A stretch of 22,957 nt of DNA from positions 1 to 22,957 of the forward strand of contig CALVJI010000012.1 of the NCBI GenBank assembly GCA_944332105.1, given 5' to 3'. Shown in pieces: positions 1 to 7,847 of the stretch. Origin of the DNA: an uncultured Bacilli bacterium (lineage in GTDB: Bacteria > Bacillota_I > Bacilli_A > RF39 > UBA660). Within the stretch, counting starts at the first letter, position 1, and each line of letters opens with the position of its first letter. The notes below the pieces were generated by a model. That model saw only the letters and a list, made by a program, of their open reading frames with translations. It had not been told where the DNA came from and did no database searches. Both the position numbers and the translations under genes were made by a program.

Positions 1-90
1 ATTTTATCATATATTTAAGGTTGTTGTCTTTTTTATGAATTTAAAATTGTAACTTTTATTTTTGGAAAGTCCCTATAAAGAGGAATGAAT

Positions 91-1308
91 ATGAAAAAAG
101 TAATTTGGTTGATATTTATATTAATTTTTCCTTTAAATTGTCAAGCATTTGAGCTTTATTCCGAATATGCTATCTTATATAATTTAGATGAAAACACCGT
201 TTTATATGAGCAAAATGCCACGACACCTATTCCTATTGCCAGTCTAACCAAAATTATGACGACGATCGTAGCAATTGAAAAAATTACCAATTTAGACGAA
301 TTTGTCGAGATTCCTGCAACTGCTCTAGAAGGCTTGCGTGAACAAAATGCGATGGTAATTGGACTAAAAGCCAATGAAAAAGTAACCTTTAAAGATTTGT
401 TGTATGCATCACTCTTGCCATCAGCCGCGGATGCGACAAATTCCCTAGCTATTCTGGTAGCTGGTAGCAAGGAAAATTTTGTCACTTTAATGAATGAAAA
501 GGCAAGTGCTTTACAGCTTGAAAATACCCATTTTACAGATACATCGGGTTTGGATGACGAAAAGAATTATTCAACGGTAAGCGACATGGCAACTGTACTT
601 CGTTATGCCCTAGAAAATCCGACCTTTTATGAAATTTTTACGAGTCAAGAATATATGATGAGTAATGGCACCTTACTTGAAAGCACTTTAAAATATTATA
701 CGACACGCTACGCCTTACAAAACACGTATATCAAAGGAAGTAAAACTGGATATACCACTCCAGCTGGCTATTGCCTGGCGAGTATTGCAGACGACGAGGA
801 TACCCATCTTTTGCTAGTGACCGCGAATGCACCGACTGCCTCTAGATATCCATACCATGTTGTCGATGCCTTAGCAGTCTATGACTATTATTTTACGAAT
901 TACCAAAATAAGACTCTTTATAATATGGAAGATGTTCTCTATGAACTCCCAACAAAGTATAGCCGCGAAAGTTCTTTTAAAGTAAAGGCACCGAATTCAT
1001 TAGAAAAATACTTAGCTAATGATACCGATTTATCTACTTTGACCTTTCAATATAGTGGATTAGAAACTGTGACACCATTTACACCTCATGAACAAATCGG
1101 CACTTTAAAAGTATTTCTAGAAGGAGAAGAGCTAACGACTATTCCTGTTATGTATCAAGGTGAGCTTACCTTTTCACTTTGGTTATGTTTTCAAGAGTAC
1201 AGTACATATATTATTTTAGGTGGAATATTACTTATTCTAATTGGATTTTTCATTCATCGTAAAAAAAGACGAAAAAAGTCACGAAAAAGAAAAAAAAGGA
1301 ATCTTTGA
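91..1308 (+). CDS. D-alanyl-D-alanine carboxypeptidase (PBP5/DacF-type, peptidase S11)
   Basis: A secreted, membrane-anchored penicillin-binding protein that would trim the terminal D-Ala from peptidoglycan stem peptides. Residues 1-19 form a signal peptide ending CQA. The serine acylation motif SLTK is at residues 51-54 and KTG at 218-220. A PBP5-type beta C-terminal domain follows (about 245-370), then one membrane span and a very basic tail of 16 residues rich in K and R. The second active-site motif, usually SxN, reads SAA at 111-113, so the Asn is replaced. I start at 91 rather than the in-frame ATG at 85, because AGGA at 81-84 is 6 bases from 91 and abuts 85. Any promoter lies at or beyond the left edge. 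The family assignment is secure; whether it is sporulation-specific (DacF-like) cannot be told. Confidence 0.9.
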   Translation: MKKVIWLIFILIFPLNCQAFELYSEYAILYNLDENTVLYEQNATTPIPIASLTKIMTTIVAIEKITNLDEFVEIPATALEGLREQNAMVIGLKANEKVTFKDLLYASLLPSAADATNSLAILVAGSKENFVTLMNEKASALQLENTHFTDTSGLDDEKNYSTVSDMATVLRYALENPTFYEIFTSQEYMMSNGTLLESTLKYYTTRYALQNTYIKGSKTGYTTPAGYCLASIADDEDTHLLLVTANAPTASRYPYHVVDALAVYDYYFTNYQNKTLYNMEDVLYELPTKYSRESSFKVKAPNSLEKYLANDTDLSTLTFQYSGLETVTPFTPHEQIGTLKVFLEGEELTTIPVMYQGELTFSLWLCFQEYSTYIILGGILLILIGFFIHRKKRRKKSRKRKKRNL

Positions 1309-1322
1309 CACATTTTGTGATA

Positions 1323-1350
1323 AATCATTGAAAAATGATTGAATTTTCTT
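1323..1350 (+). terminator. Weak intrinsic terminator after the carboxypeptidase gene
   Basis: A 7-bp perfect stem (AATCATT at 1323-1329, AATGATT at 1334-1340) closes a GAAA loop. It is followed within 3 bases by a T-rich run (TTTTCTTTTTTTT). The stem has a single G-C pair, so it would be weak by standard measures, but position and architecture fit. Confidence 0.5.
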
Positions 1351-1367
1351 TTTTTTGATAGTAAAAT
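1339..1367 (+). promoter_or_regulatory. Sigma-A-like promoter for the sortase operon
   Basis: TTGAAT (1339-1344), a 17-base spacer and TAAAAT (1362-1367), placed 25 bases before the start codon of the acidic secreted protein. The -35 box overlaps the right arm of the preceding terminator hairpin. A strong ribosome binding site (GGTGGAGG) lies between it and the start at 1392. Confidence 0.45.
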
Positions 1368-1391
1368 AATTTTGAGAAAGGTGGAGGGTTT

Positions 1392-1916
1392 ATGAAAAAA
1401 ATTGGCATGCTTGCTGTTGCTGGTATTTTATTATTCGGCTTTAGCGCGAATGTAAATGCTATGACAGAAAGTGAACTAGAAGCTAAATTAACAGCTACTT
1501 ATACGATTAATGGTCATGAATTTTCTTTAAAAGATACAGAAAAAGTATTAGTTGAAGAATATCTAGCTGCTAATGAAATTAGCGAAGAAGATGCTGATTA
1601 TATTGCTGCTAAAGTAGATGAAGCAATCCAAATATTAGAAGATGCAAATGTATCTAACATTGACGCGTTATCTAATGGTGATAAAAACAAGCTTGTTGCT
1701 TTAGTTAGCGATATTTCTAGTAATACTGCTGTAAAAGCCACAGTTTTATCGGGTGGAGTTTTATCTATCCAAAACATTGATGGTACAGAATTTGCTAGAG
1801 TAACTAAAAGTGCAATTAGACAAACAGGAAACAACAATATTGTACTTATTACAGGCGGTATTTCCTTATTAGGAATAGCAATTGCTCTAGGAATGTTAAA
1901 GAAAAAAAATGCATAA
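1392..1916 (+). CDS. Small secreted acidic surface protein with a degenerate LPXTG-like sorting signal (IRQTG)
   Basis: A 174-residue exported protein that is probably the substrate of the sortase encoded next. Residues 1-23 are a signal peptide (cleavage after VNA). An acidic domain at about 24-130 is rich in D and E with short amphipathic stretches. At 142-146 the motif IRQTG is followed by NNN, a hydrophobic span (150-168) and the tail KKKNA, which is the full layout of a cell-wall sorting signal. The usual Leu and Pro are replaced by Ile and Arg. It resembles in layout the 'processed acidic surface protein' group known to sit beside dedicated sortases, but I cannot confirm homology. Its last 8 bases overlap the sortase gene, so the pair is translationally coupled. 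The function of the mature protein is unknown. Confidence 0.75.
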   Translation: MKKIGMLAVAGILLFGFSANVNAMTESELEAKLTATYTINGHEFSLKDTEKVLVEEYLAANEISEEDADYIAAKVDEAIQILEDANVSNIDALSNGDKNKLVALVSDISSNTAVKATVLSGGVLSIQNIDGTEFARVTKSAIRQTGNNNIVLITGGISLLGIAIALGMLKKKNA

Positions 1917-2541
1917 AGCCAAAAACGTTTTAAAAGGAATTGCGAAAAATTTTGCAGTTTCTTTTTTCTTTGTCGCTTTTTTTGCTTTTCTTTTTTTTCT
2001 GTTTGGAGAAAAACAAATTAAGCCTTATTTTTCACTTGCCAGTAATCTGAGTTATTCCACGATTAAAAAAGAAAATACCGATATTTCTTTTGATAGTGTG
2101 CAAAAAAGATTACTAGATTATCCAAACTATGGTACGATTTGGGCGACCCTTAAAATTCCTACATTAAATTTAGAACTCCCTGTATATCATGGCGATACTC
2201 TAGATTTGCTCCGTTATGGAGTAGGGCACTTAGCTGGAAGCTATTTTCCAGGTGAGGGAGGTGGCATCGTTTTAGATGCCCATAACACCGATGAGTATTT
2301 TGGGACACTTCCCAATTTACCAATAGGCGGCACCATCATCTTAGATACAATTTATGGAGAGTTTACATATGAGGTAACCGAGACAAAAATTATTCATCAA
2401 ACGGACGAGGCAAGTTTACCTGTTAAAACCTCAGAAGAAACCCTAATGCTTTATACCTGTTATCCAATGCATTATATGGGATTAACGAGTGAACGTTATG
2501 TGGTCTATGCCAAATTGATAGGAGCAGATTATGAAAGCTAA
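1909..2541 (+). CDS. Sortase family transpeptidase
   Basis: A membrane-bound cysteine transpeptidase that cleaves a sorting signal and attaches the substrate to the cell wall or another acceptor. Residues 15-33 form an N-terminal membrane anchor with the catalytic domain outside. The catalytic triad is visible: His125 in DAHNT, Cys184 in LYTCYP and Arg196 in SERY. At 210 residues it has ordinary sortase length. The start overlaps the previous gene by 8 bases and has no good ribosome binding site of its own, pointing to coupled translation with its likely substrate. I would place it with class D-like or small single-substrate sortases because of its size and its one adjacent substrate, but the class is not certain. 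Confidence 0.9.
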   Translation: MHKAKNVLKGIAKNFAVSFFFVAFFAFLFFLFGEKQIKPYFSLASNLSYSTIKKENTDISFDSVQKRLLDYPNYGTIWATLKIPTLNLELPVYHGDTLDLLRYGVGHLAGSYFPGEGGGIVLDAHNTDEYFGTLPNLPIGGTIILDTIYGEFTYEVTETKIIHQTDEASLPVKTSEETLMLYTCYPMHYMGLTSERYVVYAKLIGADYES

Positions 2542-3373
2542 AAGTATAGTATTTTATATTAGCGAATTTTTGTTAACCATTTTTCTCTTTCTATTACTCG
2601 CTTGTATCCTTTTACAAGCAACTCTTTTTAATGCTTCTTTTATGCAAAGCATCATCACAAGGGAAAACTTTGTAAGCGATACAACAGCTCAAATTGAAGA
2701 AGAGTTTTCTTACTATATCTTACAATCTGGTTTAAGCGAAGAAGTATTAAACGGGTTAATTACGGAAAGTGAAATGGCTGCAAATATAGAAGAATATGTA
2801 ACGAAATTTTATAATGGCGAAGAGATAGTGATCGCGACAGACGAACTCCAAACCAGATTAGAAGACAATATCGTGACCTATTTAGAACAAAATAATATTG
2901 TCGTTGCTGATGAAGCTTCTTTAGATCAATTTGTAAAAGAAATTGTAAACACATATAAGCAAAATGTCGAAGATGCTTTTTCATTTAGCCTCGTTCAAAA
3001 ACCATTTATAAAAATCAAAAATATTTTACCATTTGGTTTAGGTATTTCTGTTCTTTTGTTCTTGGGGTTAGCAATATTCTCAATGTTTTTCTGCAAAAGA
3101 GAGAATCTAAGTATTCCATTATTAGCAACTGGTCTTTTATATGGATGCATTTGGTATTATTTAGCCCAAAATTTAGATATGAAAAACTTTTATGTGTATA
3201 CTACAGCCTTTTCAAATCTTGTAAAAGGTATGTATGAGATTATCCACAATCATATAGATATCATCGCGATTATTTTCCTTGTTTCAGGCTTTTTAAGCGG
3301 AGGAATATATTACTTTTTTAAAGTAATGAAAGAACAAAAAATAAAGTCAGTCAGCGGCGCAAAAATTCCTTGA
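2531..3373 (+). CDS. Sortase-associated membrane protein of unknown function
   Basis: I do not recognise this 280-residue protein. It has a predicted membrane span at 8-30, then a region of about 130 residues (36-160) rich in Glu and Asp with predicted helices, then three more spans near 168-187, 194-212 and 243-262, and a short basic tail. The large loop after span 1 would be extracytoplasmic if the N-terminus is inside. The start at 2531 has a clear ribosome binding site (TAGGAG) and overlaps the sortase gene by 11 bases, so it belongs to the same operon. Its job is presumably linked to display or processing of the acidic surface protein, but that rests only on context. Confidence 0.7.
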   Translation: MKAKSIVFYISEFLLTIFLFLLLACILLQATLFNASFMQSIITRENFVSDTTAQIEEEFSYYILQSGLSEEVLNGLITESEMAANIEEYVTKFYNGEEIVIATDELQTRLEDNIVTYLEQNNIVVADEASLDQFVKEIVNTYKQNVEDAFSFSLVQKPFIKIKNILPFGLGISVLLFLGLAIFSMFFCKRENLSIPLLATGLLYGCIWYYLAQNLDMKNFYVYTTAFSNLVKGMYEIIHNHIDIIAIIFLVSGFLSGGIYYFFKVMKEQKIKSVSGAKIP

Positions 3374-3389
3374 TTTTTAAAGTAAGTCG

Positions 3390-3418
3390 TTGACAAAGAA
3401 GAGCTTTTTTATTACACT
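3390..3418 (+). promoter_or_regulatory. Main promoter of the capsule operon
   Basis: A perfect TTGACA at 3390-3395, a 17-base spacer and TACACT at 3413-3418. This lies 28 bases before the start of the chain-length modulator gene, and a GGAAGGGAAG ribosome binding site follows. There is no comparably good promoter until about 12.3 kb, so this one probably drives most of the locus. Confidence 0.65.
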
Positions 3419-3445
3419 ATTTATAGTAGAGGAAGGGAAGTTTTT

Positions 3446-4123
3446 ATGGAAGAAATCAATTTAAAAGAGTTAGGCGCGTACTATCTTTCTCATATTACTT
3501 TTGCACTTATTGTTATTGCGGTTATTTTAATTATGGGATGTATTTATTCGGTTGTTATTAAAAAACCTTTATATCATGGAACTACTTCCATTGTATTAGC
3601 AAATCCAAACACAAGTTCTACGATCACTAGTAGTGATATTCAAGTCAACAAAAACTTAGTAGAAACTTATAGTCATATCATTAAAAGTCGTAAAATACTA
3701 TCGGATGTGGTAAATCAACTTCATTTATCTTATAGTGAAACAGCCTTAGCAAGCAAAGTTTCTGTTTCTGCTATTTCAGATACAGAGATTATTCGTATTT
3801 CAGTTTCAGATCGCAATAATCAATTAGCCGCGCAGATTGCCAATAAAATTGCTGAAGTATTTATGAAAGAAATTGTGGATATTTACAGTATTCAAAATGT
3901 TACGGTAATTGATGAAGCAATTGCTGAAAGTACACCATATAACATTAATATTGCTAAAGAAGTGGTACTATATTTACTAATCGGTATTATTCTTTCTGCT
4001 ATTATTTTGTTTGTTTTATTCTACTTCGATACAACGATTAAATCGAGTACCGAAATTGAAGAAAAACTCGGCTTAACTGTCTTAGGAAATGTTCCAATAG
4101 TGGAAGGGAGAAATAATCTATGA
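3446..4123 (+). CDS. Capsule chain-length determinant / BY-kinase modulator (Wzz/CpsC/YwqC-type)
   Basis: A polysaccharide co-polymerase that sets polymer length and activates the cytoplasmic tyrosine kinase. It has two membrane spans, at about 17-40 and 172-196, flanking an external domain with the Wzz fold. The cytoplasmic tail (about 198-225) would contact the kinase, as in CpsC of streptococci and YwqC/YveK of Bacillus. The proline-rich stretch usually found just before the second span is reduced to one Pro (ESTPYN). It is the first gene of the capsule operon and overlaps the kinase gene by 4 bases (ATGA), a common arrangement for partners made in equal amounts. Confidence 0.9.
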   Translation: MEEINLKELGAYYLSHITFALIVIAVILIMGCIYSVVIKKPLYHGTTSIVLANPNTSSTITSSDIQVNKNLVETYSHIIKSRKILSDVVNQLHLSYSETALASKVSVSAISDTEIIRISVSDRNNQLAAQIANKIAEVFMKEIVDIYSIQNVTVIDEAIAESTPYNINIAKEVVLYLLIGIILSAIILFVLFYFDTTIKSSTEIEEKLGLTVLGNVPIVEGRNNL

Positions 4124-4815
4124 GTACAAAAACAAATGATTTAATTGTCAATGTCAAACCAAAGTCTTTATTTAGTGAAGCTATTAAAACAATCAGAACA
4201 AATTTGCAATTTTCTGCTGTTGGCAAGGAGCAAAAAATTATCTTAATTACTAGTTCTGAAATGGATGACGGGAAAAGTTTTATTTTGGCTAATTTAGCAC
4301 TAGCTTACGCTCAAGAAGATAAAAAAGTGTTAATCATCGATTGTGACTTGCGAAGAGGAAGACAACATGAGATTTTTGATTTAAAAAATGTTGCCAGTAA
4401 AGGATACTCAAATTTGATCTTAAATTATGATAAAACAACGGATCTAAAAAAATATGTTTTAAAAACCAACATCGATAAGGTATCCTTAATTCCAAGAGGA
4501 GCTACACCTCCAAATCCAATCGAGCTGTTGTCTTCGCCAGCAAATGCAAAAATATTAAACGAATTAAAAAAATCTTATGATAAAATTTTCTTGGACTGTC
4601 CACCGGTTTTAGGGCTTTCAGATGCACTTGTTATGACGAAGTATTCGAATGCCAACATCGTAGTAGTTTCAGCTAAGAAAACAAAATACGAGATGCTAGA
4701 AGACGTCAAAAAAGCTTTTGATAAAGCTAATGCTACAATCACGGGTGTTGTCCTAAATAAGATTGAACAAAAAAATAAAAAGGGATATGGATACTATGCA
4801 TACTATGAACAATAA
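4120..4815 (+). CDS. Capsule tyrosine autokinase (CpsD/YwqD BY-kinase)
   Basis: A bacterial tyrosine kinase that autophosphorylates a C-terminal Tyr cluster and so controls polysaccharide assembly. The Walker A motif is at 45-53 (SSEMDDGKS), Walker A' at 71-80 (LIIDCDLRRG) and Walker B at 155-162 (KIFLDCPP). The tail at 223-229 holds five tyrosines (YGYYAYY). Like other Gram-positive members it lacks membrane spans and depends on the separate modulator upstream. In B. subtilis the homologue YwqD phosphorylates and activates UDP-glucose dehydrogenase; such an enzyme is encoded at 15862. The Tyr-cluster codons overlap the start region of the phosphatase gene. Confidence 0.93.
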   Translation: MSTKTNDLIVNVKPKSLFSEAIKTIRTNLQFSAVGKEQKIILITSSEMDDGKSFILANLALAYAQEDKKVLIIDCDLRRGRQHEIFDLKNVASKGYSNLILNYDKTTDLKKYVLKTNIDKVSLIPRGATPPNPIELLSSPANAKILNELKKSYDKIFLDCPPVLGLSDALVMTKYSNANIVVVSAKKTKYEMLEDVKKAFDKANATITGVVLNKIEQKNKKGYGYYAYYEQ

Positions 4816-5536
4816 TTTAAAAGATATTCATTCTCATATACTTTATGGCATTGATGATGGGAGTAAAACGCTCGAAAAAAGTATCAACATGTTAGAAATT
4901 GCTGTCCATGATGGGGTGTCAGATATTATTTTGACACCCCATTATATTTATGAAAGTGATTATAATTGCAACAATGAAGAGAAAAAGAAACGATTTGCAG
5001 AACTTCAAAAAGTAGTAAAAAAAAAAGAGTTGCCAATCCGTTTGTATCTCGGTAATGAAATTATGTTGTGTGAGAATATTGTTAAGTTACTAAAAAAAGG
5101 GGAGTGCATGTCTCTTAATAATTCAAGATATGTCCTAGTAGAACTACCAATGCATAATGAATTATTAAATGCCAAAAATATTTTATTTGAGCTACTTAAG
5201 AACGACTACATTCCCGTTCTAGCTCATCCCGAGCGTTATGCCTATTTATCCTCTGATTTATCTTTTTTTAAAGAGATTCAGGAAATGGGAGTCTTACTCC
5301 AAGGTAATTACAAAAGTCTATTAGGAAAATATTCGAAAGATGCCAAAAAAAGACTTAAAAAAATGTTAAAAAATAACATGATTACCTTTTTAGCAAGTGA
5401 TATGCATCATGGAGAGTCTTACGATTTAGAAGCAGCTTATAAAAAAGTAACAAAAATTGTTAAAAATAAAACAATAACCCATCAATTATTTGTTGAAAAT
5501 TTTGATTATATTCTTTATAATAAAGAAATTAGTTAG
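4796..5536 (+). CDS. Tyrosine-protein phosphatase, PHP family (CpsB/YwqE)
   Basis: A metal-dependent phosphatase that removes phosphate from the kinase Tyr cluster. Its PHP-domain metal ligands appear as DIHSH near residue 12, DDGS just after, TPH, GNE, AHPERY and SDMHH. At about 246 residues it has normal length. Several in-frame ATGs compete as start (4763, 4787, 4796, 4805). I chose 4796 because AGGG at 4781-4784 is 11 bases away; 4805 would give the shortest form, MNNNLKDIHSH, and is nearly as good. The gene overlaps the end of the kinase gene, giving a modulator-kinase-phosphatase control unit in the order of ywqCDE. Confidence 0.9.
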   Translation: MHTMNNNLKDIHSHILYGIDDGSKTLEKSINMLEIAVHDGVSDIILTPHYIYESDYNCNNEEKKKRFAELQKVVKKKELPIRLYLGNEIMLCENIVKLLKKGECMSLNNSRYVLVELPMHNELLNAKNILFELLKNDYIPVLAHPERYAYLSSDLSFFKEIQEMGVLLQGNYKSLLGKYSKDAKKRLKKMLKNNMITFLASDMHHGESYDLEAAYKKVTKIVKNKTITHQLFVENFDYILYNKEIS

Positions 5537-5546
5537 GAGTATTTAT

Positions 5547-6182
5547 ATGTATGCGAAATTTGTAAAGAGATTTTTGGATTTTTTCTTCGCCGTTCTTCTT
5601 CTAATTTTGTTTGCTATCCCTATGCTTGTAATTGCTCTAGCTATAAAATTAGAAGATCATGGTCCCGTTTTCTTTAGACAAGAAAGAACAGGCAAGAATG
5701 GCAAAGTATTTAAATTAATTAAGTTTCGAAGCATGAAAGTAGACAATGATGTCCATGATTTTAAATGTGAGGATAAACATACAAAAGTTGGTAATTTTTT
5801 ACGTAAAACATCCTTAGATGAAATTCCTCAAGTTTTAAACATTATTAAAGGTGAGATGAGCTTCATTGGTCCACGCCCATGGATTACGGATTACTATGAA
5901 AACATGAATGCTCATCAACGAGAAAGAGTAGAAGTAAGACCTGGAATCACTGGCCTTGCTCAAGCAAAAGGAAGAAACGGATTAACGATTTTTGAAAAAA
6001 TCAATTATGATATTCATTATGTTAAAAATATCTCATTTAGAGAAGATGTCAAAGTAATTCTTTTAACAATTGGTACGGTATTATCTGGTAAGAATGCAGA
6101 TGCGGGAAAATCAACAATTAAAAATGAACTAGATGCCCTAAAAAGTCAAGGAAACCCTTCTTTAATAGAGGAGCGGATTTAA
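5547..6182 (+). CDS. Undecaprenyl-phosphate sugar phosphotransferase (monotopic PglC-type)
   Basis: Starts repeat-unit synthesis by moving a sugar 1-phosphate from a UDP-sugar to undecaprenyl phosphate on the inner face of the membrane. It is the short form: a single re-entrant hydrophobic helix near 11-33 followed by the catalytic domain, with no extra N-terminal spans (211 residues). The catalytic Asp-Glu pair is D91-E92 in TSLDEIPQ; KFRSM (59-63), GPRPW (108-112) and RPGITGLAQ (131-139) are family motifs. The start at 5547 has TAGGAG 7 bases before it; the longer frame from 5490 would overlap the phosphatase gene and lacks such a site. The sugar cannot be read from the sequence. Confidence 0.92.
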   Translation: MYAKFVKRFLDFFFAVLLLILFAIPMLVIALAIKLEDHGPVFFRQERTGKNGKVFKLIKFRSMKVDNDVHDFKCEDKHTKVGNFLRKTSLDEIPQVLNIIKGEMSFIGPRPWITDYYENMNAHQRERVEVRPGITGLAQAKGRNGLTIFEKINYDIHYVKNISFREDVKVILLTIGTVLSGKNADAGKSTIKNELDALKSQGNPSLIEERI

Positions 6183-6959
6183 ATGAAAAAAAGAGCATCA
6201 TCTCCACCAGATTTAATTAGCATTGTGGTTCCTGTATACAACGCTGAAAAGTTTTTACAAGATACTATTAAAACCGTAGAAGAACAAACTTATCCAAATT
6301 GGGAGCTGTTATTTGTTGATGATTGCTCCAAAGATAATAGTGTAGCAATTATTAAAGAAGCTAGAAAAAAAGATAAAAGAATTAAATTATTTCAAAATAA
6401 AGAAAACAGTGGGGCAGCATTAACAAGAAATAAGGGCATAGAAGAAGCGAAGGGTTCTTTTTTATGCTTTTTAGATGCGGATGATCTATGGGAAAAAGCA
6501 AAACTAGAAAGTCAATTAAAATTCATGAAAGAAAACACTTGTGCCTTTTCATATACAGATTATGAATTTTCGGATAAAGAAGGCATTCCTAACGGTAAAA
6601 AAGTTCGAGTTCCTAAAACAATAAATTACAAACAAGCTTTAAAAAATACAACGATATTTACAAGCACTGTAATGTTTGATTTACAAAAGTTGTCTAAAGA
6701 TGACATTTTTATGCCCAATGTTCGTCGCGGCCAAGATACAGCAACTTGGTGGAAAGTTTTAAAAAAGATCGAATATGCATATGGCCTAAATGAAGTTCTA
6801 TCGTACTATCGCCGAGTAGAAAATACATTATCTTCTAATAAAATAACCGCGTTAAAAAGAACTTGGCATTTATATCGTGATGTCGAACATTTAAATCTCA
6901 TAACAAGTTGTTATAACTTTACTTGGTATGTAATTAATGCAGTAAGAAGGAGGGTTTGA
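6183..6959 (+). CDS. Glycosyltransferase family 2 (GT-A fold)
   Basis: An inverting glycosyltransferase that probably adds one sugar to the lipid-linked repeat unit. The nucleotide-binding N-terminus reads ISIVVPVYNAE (12-22), FVDDCS lies near 44-49, and the metal-binding motif DAD is at 98-100 in FLDADDLW. The 258-residue size and the WELLFVDD and SGAALTRNKG stretches recall TuaG, but this is a loose likeness. The start codon directly follows the stop of the previous gene, and GAGGAG stands 9-10 bases upstream. Donor and acceptor are unknown. Confidence 0.88.
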   Translation: MKKRASSPPDLISIVVPVYNAEKFLQDTIKTVEEQTYPNWELLFVDDCSKDNSVAIIKEARKKDKRIKLFQNKENSGAALTRNKGIEEAKGSFLCFLDADDLWEKAKLESQLKFMKENTCAFSYTDYEFSDKEGIPNGKKVRVPKTINYKQALKNTTIFTSTVMFDLQKLSKDDIFMPNVRRGQDTATWWKVLKKIEYAYGLNEVLSYYRRVENTLSSNKITALKRTWHLYRDVEHLNLITSCYNFTWYVINAVRRRV

Positions 6960-6960
6960 A

Positions 6961-7842
6961 ATGAGAAAGATGATTGTTTTTTGCGGAAAAAGATGCTTTG
7001 AAATTATAACAAAATTTTCTCCTAAATTAAGCTCTAAAATACTTTTTTTAATGCGTACCAAAAAATATCCAAATTTAAAAAATCCTAAAACATTTAACGA
7101 AAAATGCACTTGGTTAAAATTAAATAATTATAATAATAACGATCTTGTTGTTAAATGTTCTGATAAGTATGAAGTGCGCAAGTATGTAGAAGAAAAAGGC
7201 CACAAAGAAATATTAAACGATTTGTATGGAGTTTATGACTGCTTTGAACAAATAGATTTTGATAAATTACCGCCTAAATTCGCTCTAAAATGTACTCATG
7301 GTTGCGCATACAACGTGATTTGCAAAAATAAAGATGATTTGGATTTGAATTCTACAGCTAAAAAAGTAAAAAAATGGTTAAAAGAAAAGTATGGATATGC
7401 CACAACCGAATTACACTATACTAAAATTAAACCTCGCATTATTATCGAAAAATATTTATGTGATAAAAAAGATGAAATGCCACTAGACTATAAAATATAT
7501 TGCTTTAATGGGGAGCCAAAAGCTATTTTGGTATGCTCTGAACGCGAGAAAAAGTTACGTTTAAATTATTTTGATATAAAATGGAATCCAAAAGATTATG
7601 GAAAAGAGAGTTGGAAAAGTCATTATAAGATTAATAGACCAAAAAATTTAAATAAAATGTTGCAAATAGCTAAAGATTTGTCACAAGATTTTCCTTTTGT
7701 TAGAGTAGATTTATATAATGACAATGGTAAAATTATTTTTGGAGAATTGACTTTTACTCCGGCATGCAGTTGTGCCCCTTATTATAGTGAAGAAGGTAAT
7801 GAAATATTAGGAAAAATGTTAAAAATAGGAGTAAGGAAGTAG
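6961..7842 (+). CDS. TupA-like ATP-grasp ligase (copy 1)
   Basis: Matches the ATP-grasp family named for TupA, which is needed for teichuronopeptide synthesis in alkaliphilic Bacillus. Members are thought to form amide bonds using ATP; the substrate here is unknown. Visible marks: NPKTFNEK at 41-48, KCSDKY (65-70), LKCTHG (109-114), the ATP-grasp strand KPRIIIEKYL, DYKIYCFNGEP, and the C-terminal metal and nucleotide region RVDLY followed by GELTFTPAC. The 293-residue length is normal. It starts one base after the preceding glycosyltransferase gene, behind AGGAGG. A second, diverged copy lies at 14821-15720. Such genes are often annotated simply as glycosyltransferases, which the ATP-grasp motifs argue against. 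Confidence 0.8.
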   Translation: MRKMIVFCGKRCFEIITKFSPKLSSKILFLMRTKKYPNLKNPKTFNEKCTWLKLNNYNNNDLVVKCSDKYEVRKYVEEKGHKEILNDLYGVYDCFEQIDFDKLPPKFALKCTHGCAYNVICKNKDDLDLNSTAKKVKKWLKEKYGYATTELHYTKIKPRIIIEKYLCDKKDEMPLDYKIYCFNGEPKAILVCSEREKKLRLNYFDIKWNPKDYGKESWKSHYKINRPKNLNKMLQIAKDLSQDFPFVRVDLYNDNGKIIFGELTFTPACSCAPYYSEEGNEILGKMLKIGVRK

Positions 7843-7847
7843 ATATT

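Noticed and set aside
156..485. Minus-strand open frame inside the carboxypeptidase gene
   Set aside because: It lies opposite an intact conserved gene, has no ribosome binding site and no recognisable domain. The other minus-strand frames (for example 1598-1837, 16113-16433, 18565-18894) are rejected for the same reasons.
5490..5546. N-terminal extension of the sugar phosphotransferase
   Set aside because: It overlaps the phosphatase gene and lacks a ribosome binding site; the start at 5547 has a good one and gives the standard N-terminus.
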